Origin: an uncultured Campylobacter sp.
GTDB taxonomy: Bacteria > Campylobacterota > Campylobacteria > Campylobacterales > Campylobacteraceae
Assembly: GCF_938045535.1 (NCBI RefSeq)
Contig: NZ_CALIMQ010000284.1
Coordinates: 1 to 8,954 of the forward strand
DNA: 8,954 bases
Reading direction: 5' to 3'
Part shown: one piece after another, positions 1 to 6,292 of the stretch
How the letters are laid out: each line of letters begins with the position of its first letter
Position numbering within the stretch: the stretch's first letter is position 1
The notes under the pieces: generated by a model
What the model was told of the DNA's origin: nothing
The model's database searches: none
What the model saw: the letters and a program-made list of their open reading frames with translations, nothing else
Program-made: the position numbers and the translations under genes

Positions 1-106
1 AAGCCATAAAATAAGATAAAATTTTAAAATTCCACGCCTTTTTTAGGTGTGAAAGTTTTTTGGGGACAAATACTACCGCTTTGATATTGATGCTTTTGTA
101 CGTATT

Positions 107-370
107 TTACTTATCTCCATAGTGAGTTTTACACTGAGCTATTTCTATGGCGCCATTAGATATTCTAAATACGAGCCGATTTTTTCCATCTATTCTAACA
201 CTATAAAGCCCCGATAAATTGCCCTTTAGCGCTTCGGGTTTGCCTATACAATCGTAGCCGTTACGCTCTATGTCTAGGATTAACTTATTTATGCGCTTTA
301 GGATATTTTTATCATTTTCCTGCCAATACAGATAATCTTTCCAAGCTTCTTGCGACCAGATTTTTTTCAT
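107..370 (-). CDS. yoeB: YoeB-family type II toxin (Txe/YoeB mRNA interferase)
   Basis: This 87-residue protein is a ribosome-dependent mRNA endonuclease of the RelE/YoeB fold, which cleaves mRNA in the ribosomal A site when its antitoxin is lost. Family hallmarks are visible: the N-terminal W-S-x-E-A-W-x-D-Y-L-Y-W-Q block (residues 5-17), K44-P45-E46, the N51-L52-S53-G54 turn, and the C-terminal H83-Y84. E46, R65, H83 and Y84 coincide with the catalytic residues known for E. coli YoeB, so the enzyme looks intact. Its length matches the family (84 residues in E. coli). The ATG at 370 overlaps the antitoxin stop as ATGA, so the two genes are probably translationally coupled, antitoxin first. 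The toxin has no promoter of its own that I can see. Family assignment is secure. Toxicity in this host is inferred. Confidence 0.95.
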   Translation of the reverse strand: MKKIWSQEAWKDYLYWQENDKNILKRINKLILDIERNGYDCIGKPEALKGNLSGLYSVRIDGKNRLVFRISNGAIEIAQCKTHYGDK

Positions 371-630
371 TGATCCGCTTCTAACAAATCGTGCTCAATC
401 CCGCTATTTTCCTTTAATTCGTCAAAAGAGCGCTTAAGATGAGATAAATTTTCGTGGCTGTAAAAGGGATCTGCTGTCAGCTCGAAAGGAATTTTGCGTT
501 CTTGCAATACTTTTTTAGCAAATATTGTAAAAGCAGTAGTTAAATTTAGCCCCATTTCAGAGCATACTTCCTCCAACCCTTTTTTAAGCTCGGCATCCAT
601 TCTAAAATTTACGTTTATAGATCGCATCAT
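367..630 (-). CDS. RelB/DinJ-family antitoxin
   Basis: This 87-residue protein is the antitoxin and probable autorepressor of the module. The N-terminal part (about residues 3-50) has the ribbon-helix-helix pattern of RelB/DinJ proteins: a beta strand (S-I-N-V-N-F-R-M), the D-A-E-L-K-K helix, G-L-N-L-T-T-A-F, then a second helix ending in K-I-P-F-E-L, which is typical of DinJ. The C-terminal part is charged and should wrap around the toxin. An AGGAG ribosome site at 636-640 sits 5 nt before the first of two consecutive ATGs (M1-M2), so either could initiate. The stop overlaps the toxin ATG. YoeB toxins more commonly pair with Phd/YefM antitoxins, so this is a mixed pairing. The pair looks more AT-rich than the moaC operon, consistent with acquisition, but I did not calculate it. 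Confidence 0.92.
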   Translation of the reverse strand: MMRSINVNFRMDAELKKGLEEVCSEMGLNLTTAFTIFAKKVLQERKIPFELTADPFYSHENLSHLKRSFDELKENSGIEHDLLEADQ

Positions 631-645
631 ATTGTCTCCTTTTTG

Positions 646-680
646 ATTGCATTATACATTATTTATATGGATAATGCAAT
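646..680 (-). promoter_or_regulatory. Toxin-antitoxin promoter with superimposed inverted-repeat operator
   Basis: On the minus strand, TTGCAT (674-679) and TATAAT (651-656) are separated by exactly 17 nt and followed by the AGGAG ribosome site and the antitoxin ATG. A perfect 10-bp inverted repeat, ATTGCATTAT (646-655) and ATAATGCAAT (671-680), covers both promoter boxes with a 15-nt centre. The arms are about 25 bp apart centre to centre, which would place two repressor dimers on nearly the same helix face. Autorepression by ribbon-helix-helix antitoxins binding inverted repeats is well known. That this repeat is the operator here is inferred from its position. Confidence 0.75.
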
Positions 681-754
681 GATTTATAAATGTGGTTTGC
701 TAAAATTCCATTACTAGAGAACACTATTAATTCTAAATCTAGCAAGATTTTAAT

Positions 755-2068
755 TCAAAACGAAATATGCATACTAAGCGCGATTATGCATAAAAGTAGC
801 GCCAGCGGGACATAGACAAAGCGCCCGATATCATACCAGAGCTTGCCGCGGACCCTATCTGCGCCTAGATTGATCTCATCTAAAATTTCATTCCGCTTAA
901 TCACCCAAAACCACGATATCGCGCCGATTACCGCTCCGATCGGAATGATATAAATCGATACGAAATCCATCCACGGACCCCATGAGCTTATGGCTTCCAT
1001 ACCAAGGCCCGCGCCCAGGCAAATCGCACACAATAGCGCAAGCGTGAATGCACGGCTTAGCCTTGGAAACTTATGCATTAGCGATTCGGCGACTACTTCG
1101 AACATATTTTGAAGCGATGAAATTCCACCAAAAATCACGGCGGTAAATAAAATCACCGCAAAGATTCTACCACCTGCCATATCTTGTAAAATTTTAGGCA
1201 GAGTTACGAAAAGTAGCTTAGGCCCCGCCGCCGGATCCATTCCGTAAGCAAATACTGCAGGGATCATCACTAGCGCAGCTACCATCGCGGCTAGCGTGTC
1301 AAATAACGCGGTATTTTTCGCCGCAGATACGATGTCTTCGTCCTTGGATAGATACGCGCCATAGACGATCATCCCTGAGCCCGTAATCGATAGCGAGAAA
1401 AATGCCTGTCCCATCGCAGAAATCCAAACCATCGGATCTGCTAGCTTAGTAAAATCGGCGCCAAAAAGAAACGCATATCCGCCTGTAGCGCCTTGTAGCG
1501 TCGCGACCCTAATTGCCAAAATTGCAAATAGCACGAAAAATAGCGGCATCATAATTTTATTCGTTTTTTCGATGCTTTTGGCGCCGAAAAACAGCGTCAG
1601 CAACGTGCCTGCGACGATTATGCAGTGATAAGGCACCACGGAGTAGGGCGCCAGGGCAAAAGAGTTGAACCACGTATCGGTATTTTCGCTCATTAGCGAG
1701 CCGTCTATGGCTTGGACTAGCGCCTTTAAAACGTAGGCGATGATGACGGCATAGCCTACTGCGATACACATCGAACCGGCAAGTGGCAACCAGCCGATAA
1801 CCTTACCGATAGCGCCAAGTCCGCGGCTTTTCCACGCGTATTCGTATGAGCCCAGCGTGCCTGTTTTGGCGCGGCGACCGATCGCGTATTCGGCGCTTAG
1901 ACCCACGTATGAAAACAGCGCTACGAAAAAAACGTAAATTAGCAAAAATGCGCCGCCGCCGTTCGTGCCGAGTTTATAAGGGAAGCCCCAGACATTTGCC
2001 ATACCTACGGCAGAGCCCACGCAAGCGATGATAAAAGCCCAACGCGATGAGAATTTGTGTTTTGTCAT
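755..2068 (-). CDS. Sodium-dependent transporter, NSS/SNF family
   Basis: This 437-residue inner-membrane protein belongs to the neurotransmitter:sodium symporter family, whose bacterial members take up amino acids or related solutes with Na+. The unwound TM1 motif is clear at residues 18-31 (G-S-A-V-G-M-A-N-V-W-G-F-P-Y), followed by N-G-G-G-A-F (36-41). TM6 shows F-F-S-L-S (223-227) and a G-S-G-M-I-V-Y stretch. The C-terminal M-D-F (367-369) aligns with the LeuT gate region. About 11 hydrophobic segments and the length fit the bacterial subfamily. Glycine 28 replaces the arginine of the LeuT-type R-F-P motif. The ATG at 2068 is preceded by a weak GGATGG. A possible extended -10 (TGCTACCAT, 2097-2105) lies upstream. 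The gene stands alone. Its substrate cannot be read from the sequence. Confidence 0.93.
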   Translation of the reverse strand: MTKHKFSSRWAFIIACVGSAVGMANVWGFPYKLGTNGGGAFLLIYVFFVALFSYVGLSAEYAIGRRAKTGTLGSYEYAWKSRGLGAIGKVIGWLPLAGSMCIAVGYAVIIAYVLKALVQAIDGSLMSENTDTWFNSFALAPYSVVPYHCIIVAGTLLTLFFGAKSIEKTNKIMMPLFFVLFAILAIRVATLQGATGGYAFLFGADFTKLADPMVWISAMGQAFFSLSITGSGMIVYGAYLSKDEDIVSAAKNTALFDTLAAMVAALVMIPAVFAYGMDPAAGPKLLFVTLPKILQDMAGGRIFAVILFTAVIFGGISSLQNMFEVVAESLMHKFPRLSRAFTLALLCAICLGAGLGMEAISSWGPWMDFVSIYIIPIGAVIGAISWFWVIKRNEILDEINLGADRVRGKLWYDIGRFVYVPLALLLCIIALSMHISF

Positions 2069-2730
2069 AAAGCCATCCGTGCGAAAAATTTTCGTTATGG
2101 TAGCAAAAAGGAATTTAAGATTTATTTATGCGGAATTTTAAGGCGTGCCGACTTGATTACTTAGGAATTTTTAGAATTTAAAATTGCGAAGTTTTAAAGT
2201 AGGATTAGCGTAATTTTATGATCAAAATCGATAGAGTTAATTTTGCGATACTACGCGGCAAAATTTTATCTTTATAATTTTAGAATTTCTTCGTGAAATT
2301 CCACGCTTAGGCTTTGGCTTTAAAATCCGCTTAGCCCAGGCTTGTAGCAGGGCTTGATATTTAAGTTAGGCGAGAAATTTAGATTAATTGAAATTTTAAA
2401 ATTCCGCAAAATTTTGAAATTTTTAAAATCTACGATCTCGCAAAATTTGAAAACAGGCTTATCAAGAAATTTTATCTAGCGCCGCTCTGGCAGAATTTTC
2501 GCGGTAGAATTTCACCTTTCGTTTGTAATATGAAGAGGACTTATAAATAGCACTTTTATGGCGCTCTACAAGGCGAGTGGCATTCCTGTGCCCGCTATTA
2601 GGGCATCTATACGGGAGCGGTGAATAAATTTTTACCCTAGATGGGAATTGAGAGCGTCGCAAGCGGCAACGCGCTTGAAATTTCCGGCGCGCAGCATCAC
2701 AGAGCGAATTTTATTAACTCATACTTTGGC
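2069..2730. other. Non-coding gap rich in AAATTTTA-type words
   Basis: This 660-bp stretch between the transporter and the CBS-domain gene holds no convincing gene. The longest open frames (66-78 codons) lack ribosome sites, have unnatural amino-acid composition, or are shadows of the neighbour. It contains many copies of GAATTTTA, AAAATTCC and related words, a few 5-bp hairpins such as TGCCC/GGGCA (2589-2593 with 2601-2605), and the odd-centred palindrome CGAAAAATTTTCG just upstream of the transporter start. The transporter promoter must lie at its left end. Confidence 0.6.
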
Positions 2731-4068
2731 TTAGTTATTTTTCTCCGCTTCTTCATTTTCTTGCGGCTGCGCGACTGCTTTTTTGATCGCTTTTACGAGC
2801 GAAACTCTTGTGCCATCCATTCGCAGTACTTCGTAATCACAGTTTTCATCGCTTATTTTATCGCCGATTTCAGGTAGGCTGCCGAAGAGATTAAAGACGT
2901 AGCCGCCGATCGTTAGCTGTTCGGTCTCCTCATCAAAGTCGATGCCCATCACCTCCTCGACGCCTTCGATCTCGAAGCGGCCTCTAAACTCAAAGGTGTT
3001 CTCGTCGATACGTTTAAAATTTTGCGCATTCGCGTCGTGTTCATCGTTGATGTCGCCAAAAATTTCTTCTATGATGTCTTCCATCGTCAAAAATCCCGCC
3101 GTGCCGCCGTATTCGTCGATGACGAGCGCGGCAAAAATGCGCTGCTTATTCATCATCGGCAAAATTTTAGAGATCGGGCTGTTTTCAGGCACGATGATGA
3201 GTTTGCGCACGATTTTATCGAAGCTTTTATCTCCCTTTTGTTGGATGATGTCGCGGATGTGGATGAGACCTAGGACGTTATCCTTGCTGCCGTCGATATA
3301 CGGAAAGCGCGTAAATTTCGACTGCAATACGGTTGCGTAGTTTTCATCGTAGCTTTTTTGCTTATTTAGGCAAACTAGATCGCGCCTCGGCGTCATTATC
3401 TCTTTGGCGACCGTATCGCTGAAATCGACGGCATTTTTGATAATCTCGGTCTCTAGGCTATCGAGCACACCGCCTTTTAGGCTCTCGCTCGCGATGATTT
3501 TGATCTCTTCGTCAGAAAGTGCAAGCTCGCTCTCTTTGGCGGGCTTTACGCCGATGATTTTAAGCGAAACGGCGGCGATGAAATCAAACGCCTTGATGAT
3601 CGGAAAAAACATAATCCAAAAAATATGAAGCGGTCTAGAGATGAAAAGCACAATCTTCTCGGTTTTGGCAATAGCGATGGATTTTGGCACCAGCTCGCCA
3701 AGTACGACGTGAAATAGCGTAACGAGCGTAAAAGATATGACGAAGGCGATCGTATGTGCCGCCGCTCCGCCGCCTATGCCGATGGATCTTAGTGGCAGCT
3801 CGATCAGTCTTGATACCGCGGGCTCACCGATCCAGCCGAGGGCGAGCGAGCTTATCGTAATGCCTAGCTGTGTGGCGCTAAGATAGGTGTCAAGGGAGTT
3901 TGAAATTTTAAAAGCGAGCTTTGCGTTTGGAATTTTATCCTTGATAAGCTCTTCGAGGCGAGACTTTCTTACTTTGACGATTGAGAATTCCGAAAGAACA
4001 AAAAAAGCATTCATAAAGATGAATACAAAAGCTAAAACTAACATTAAAACCGAACTGTCCGTGTCCAA
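2731..4068 (-). CDS. CNNM/CBS-domain membrane protein, CorC/TlyC (HlyC) family
   Basis: This 445-residue protein has three recognisable parts. An N-terminal DUF21/CNNM membrane domain (about 1-175) has several hydrophobic helices and the conserved L-G-E-L-V-P-K-S at 123-130. A tandem CBS pair follows, the first starting near I-M-T-P-R-R-D (224-230) and the second running through V-I-D-E-Y-G-G-T-A-G to E-E-I-F-G-D-I (317-340). The C-terminal CorC_HlyC domain spans about 353-430. Relatives are often annotated as hemolysins, but characterised members act in Mg2+ (or Co2+) export or homeostasis, with nucleotide sensing by the CBS pair. Transport is therefore the better guess. Translation probably starts at TTG (4066-4068), because AAAGGAT (4076-4082) sits 7 nt upstream. 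The alternative is ATG at 4042-4044, nine codons in. The protein ends in an acidic Asn/Glu tail. Confidence 0.93.
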   Translation of the reverse strand: MDTDSSVLMLVLAFVFIFMNAFFVLSEFSIVKVRKSRLEELIKDKIPNAKLAFKISNSLDTYLSATQLGITISSLALGWIGEPAVSRLIELPLRSIGIGGGAAAHTIAFVISFTLVTLFHVVLGELVPKSIAIAKTEKIVLFISRPLHIFWIMFFPIIKAFDFIAAVSLKIIGVKPAKESELALSDEEIKIIASESLKGGVLDSLETEIIKNAVDFSDTVAKEIMTPRRDLVCLNKQKSYDENYATVLQSKFTRFPYIDGSKDNVLGLIHIRDIIQQKGDKSFDKIVRKLIIVPENSPISKILPMMNKQRIFAALVIDEYGGTAGFLTMEDIIEEIFGDINDEHDANAQNFKRIDENTFEFRGRFEIEGVEEVMGIDFDEETEQLTIGGYVFNLFGSLPEIGDKISDENCDYEVLRMDGTRVSLVKAIKKAVAQPQENEEAEKNN

Positions 4069-4106
4069 ATTTCTTATCCTTTGAAATTTAAAAATAAATA
4101 TTTATG

Positions 4107-4112
4107 ATTATA
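4107..4112 (-). promoter_or_regulatory. Predicted -10 box for the CorC/TlyC-type gene
   Basis: A perfect TATAAT on the minus strand is preceded by a T-rich run (GCGTTTTTAGA), the usual Campylobacter sigma-70 arrangement without a clear -35. It predicts a start near 4100 and a leader of about 30 nt ending in the AAAGGAT ribosome site and the TTG start codon. Confidence 0.6.
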
Positions 4113-4222
4113 TCTAAAAACGCTTTAAAATCCAAAAGATATGGAAATGCCTCGCGCCCGTGCGTGGAATTTTGCGGTAATTTAGGATTTTACGCCACAG
4201 CAGGTCTTTGTCACGGCGAGAT

Positions 4223-4236
4223 TCTATCGCGATAGA
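4223..4236. repeat. Perfect 14-bp palindrome TCTATCGCGATAGA
   Basis: This uninterrupted palindrome lies in the 296-bp gap between the metalloprotease stop and the CorC/TlyC-type gene, about 110 bp upstream of that gene's -10 box. It could be a dimeric repressor site or simply chance. It has no terminator-like T run. Confidence 0.4.
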
Positions 4237-4364
4237 GCTTATGCGCTGCAGCGGATAATCCTAGCGCCGCGCGCAAGTCCATTAAGAAATTTAAATGCGA
4301 TGATAAAACCTGCTACTTAAAAAACCTCAGCGCGCAAGCTCTTGCGAAATTTTAAATCGCAAGA

Positions 4365-5174
4365 CTATCTATTTCTTGTGGCGGCCTCGTAAAGCGGCAA
4401 GACTTTCGGCATCACTTCTTTTAGATCGGCGATGCGATCATCGTTTGAAGGGTGCGTGGACATAAATTTAAGTGGATGGCTCTCATTTAGCTTATTCATC
4501 TTCTCCCAGACATTTATCGCCGCCCTTGGATCGTATCCTGCGCGCGCCATCAGCTCAACGCCCATCAGATCAGCCTCCGTCTCATGCGTGCGCGAAAACG
4601 GCAGCGTGAATGTGTATTGAGCCGCCATGTTCAAAGCCGCTGAGCCCAGATCTCCAAGCCCTGCTGCGGAGCTTGCTACAGCGATACCGACATCTTTCAT
4701 CTGTTCAGTCGAGGCTCGCTCGCGACTGTGTTCGCGCAATGCGTGAGACATCTCGTGCCCCAAAATAGCAGCCAGCTCGGCATCGGTAAGCTTAAGCTTT
4801 TCGATGATGCCCGTATATACGACGATGCGACCGCCAGGCATACACCAAGCATTGATCGTAGGGTCGTTGATGACGTTTACCTGCCAGTTCCATTTCAGTG
4901 CGTCTTTACGAAATGCGCCGACTTGAGCGATTAGGCGCTTCGAGATGCCTCTAACGCGATCAGTTAGCTTTTTATCGGTATTTAGGGCATGCTTGGCGTT
5001 TGCTTGGGCGGTAATCTGCTTGTAGGCAAGCGCGGCACTTTGATCCATTTCAGCTTCGCTTACGGTGATGAATTGCGAGCGGTCGATGCCTACGGCGCCG
5101 CCTTGCGTGGTGCTCGCGCAGCCGGTAAAAATCATCATCGCAGCAAAGGATATTAAAAGAGCTAATTTTTTCAT
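4365..5174 (-). CDS. M48-family zinc metalloprotease lipoprotein (LoiP/YggG-like)
   Basis: This 269-residue protein is probably an envelope-anchored zinc peptidase for outer-membrane or periplasmic protein quality control. It begins with a lipoprotein signal peptide (K-K, hydrophobic core, F-T-G-C with C19 as the lipidated residue). The peptidase domain shows I-N-A-W-C-M-P-G-G (107-115), the zinc motif H140-E141-M-S-H144, and the S-R-x-x-E198-x-x-A-D motif (194-202), whose Glu is expected to be the third zinc ligand. A C-terminal S-T-H-P-S-N-D-D-R-I block (239-248) is typical of the LoiP/BepA group. There are no TPR repeats, so it is closer to LoiP than to BepA. AAGGAG (5180-5185) lies 5 nt before the ATG. 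A TAAAAT -10 candidate sits at 5200-5205. It appears to be a single-gene unit. Confidence 0.94.
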   Translation of the reverse strand: MKKLALLISFAAMMIFTGCASTTQGGAVGIDRSQFITVSEAEMDQSAALAYKQITAQANAKHALNTDKKLTDRVRGISKRLIAQVGAFRKDALKWNWQVNVINDPTINAWCMPGGRIVVYTGIIEKLKLTDAELAAILGHEMSHALREHSRERASTEQMKDVGIAVASSAAGLGDLGSAALNMAAQYTFTLPFSRTHETEADLMGVELMARAGYDPRAAINVWEKMNKLNESHPLKFMSTHPSNDDRIADLKEVMPKVLPLYEAATRNR

Positions 5175-5199
5175 CTTTTCTCCTTGAAATTTTGCGGCG

Positions 5200-5205
5200 A
5201 TTTTA
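5200..5205 (-). promoter_or_regulatory. Predicted -10 box for the M48 metalloprotease gene
   Basis: TAAAAT on the minus strand, in the context TTTCGCTAAAATCG, lies about 25 nt before the ATG. It would give a leader of roughly 19 nt carrying the AAGGAG ribosome site. The one departure from TATAAT and the lack of a -35 keep this tentative. Confidence 0.45.
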
Positions 5206-5963
5206 GCGAAATTTGGTTAAATTTCTAGAATTTTATTTTGGATTGCTGGATTTTGCAGGCGCGATCTATTTGGAATTTGCCGTAAAATTTAAGGACGCCC
5301 GTCGCCTTTAAAATAGAATTGGGCTTTGTAATTTAGCGATAAAATTTAGCGGTGATTTCGCAGAATTTTATCGTGGCGTAAACGAGGCATTGCTGTGTAA
5401 AAGCAGTGATTTTATCCAAGCGCGGCGCTACATAAACAAAGCACCTCTGCGCCTAAATAAAGGCAGGGGGTGGGTACAGCTTTTAAATTTGCGTAGCGTA
5501 GACTACTATAAATGTGGCAGAATTTTATTTGTACTAAGCGCTCAGTTCGGGCGGATAGGAGCAATTTGAAATTTGCGCAATCAAATTACGCGATAAAATT
5601 GGCTTGGATATCGCTATGATTTGAGGTGAGTCGCGCTAATCTTTGCAACGTAAAATTCTAATTGTTAGCTTAGCGGCATCCCTTCACATCGCATCTTGCG
5701 CTACAATGAAATTTTGTTGTGGGAATTGAAATGATCGCAGAAATGTCAAACGCCGTAGGTGCTTTTTCGTAGAATTTATCTAGCGAAATTCCTTTTGTGC
5801 GCGTCGGGATAAAATTTCAAATTGCAAGTCGCACCGTATCATTTTGGACGGAATTTTAAAATTTTACGCGTTTAGAATTTTAAAATTCGGCTACGCAAAT
5901 CTACGCGATGAAATTTCAAGCTTAAAATTCCGCGCCGGCTTTGGAATTTTATATGCGTCACGT

Positions 5964-5999
5964 CAGCTATAAAATCTTACACTTAGAATTTTATAGCTG
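5964..5999. repeat. Inverted repeat, 12-bp perfect stem
   Basis: CAGCTATAAAAT (5964-5975) and ATTTTATAGCTG (5988-5999) are perfect reverse complements with a 12-nt loop. There is no T run on either side, so an intrinsic terminator is unlikely. It could be an RNA hairpin or a protein-binding site in the long non-coding stretch. Confidence 0.5.
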
Positions 6000-6048
6000 C
6001 GGCAAGATTTGGTTGGGCCGGGGTCTCGCATCGCCGTAGGATTTTTGG

Positions 6049-6131
6049 CGGCACGGAATTTTGCAGCGCGCATCTAAATTTAGTTATGCAAAATTCGTAA
6101 AATTCTTTATCGGCATGGAATTTTACAGCGC
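6049..6131. repeat. Pair of near-identical 21-bp direct repeats
   Basis: The 21-bp units at 6049-6069 and 6111-6131 differ at two positions, each a transition. Both contain GGAATTTT followed by a purine and then CAGCGC. They start 62 bp apart. A shorter relative, AAATTTTGCAGCGC, occurs near 6223-6236. This suggests a small dispersed repeat family. Confidence 0.5.
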
Positions 6132-6292
6132 CGTTAAAGCGCATAAAGAATTCTGCGCAGGCCTCGCAAACTCTAACGAAAGCTTCATTCTTTTAGGGCA
6201 CGCGAGCTTTAAGGCATGCTAGTAAATTTTGCAGCGCAAAGCAGTGAGCGCTGAGTGTTTGTCGCTAGGGATTTTACCTCTGCAGCGCCCAT

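Larger units (their letters stand above)
5206..6292. other. About 1.1 kb without a recognisable gene, repeat-rich
   Basis: No open frame here has both a ribosome site and natural protein composition, and I see no tRNA or rRNA signature. The stretch is filled with GGAATTTT, AAAATTCC, GAATTTTA and AAATTTTA words alternating with GC-rich tracts such as CAGCGC. A near-identical 21-bp direct repeat (6049-6069 and 6111-6131) and a 12-bp-stem hairpin (5964-5999) lie in its right half. It is unusually long for a bacterium with tightly packed genes and may hold decayed genes or undetected small RNAs. No clear intrinsic terminator for the 419-residue gene is visible at its right edge. Confidence 0.6.

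Noticed and set aside
33..61. Possible plus-strand terminator, CACGCC/GGTGTG followed by a T run
   Set aside because: The stem is only six pairs with a G-U, the T run starts several bases later, and no plus-strand gene is seen upstream.
735..750. AAATCT/AGATTT hairpin downstream of the transporter stop as a terminator
   Set aside because: The six-pair A/T-rich stem has no following T run on the minus strand.
2462..2662. 66-codon minus-strand open frame in the gap before the transporter
   Set aside because: The composition is unlike a folded protein, there is no ribosome site and no recognisable motif.
5206..6292. CRISPR array or tRNA cluster in the long gap
   Set aside because: The repeats are irregular in spacing and number, and no cloverleaf or CCA-ended segment is visible.
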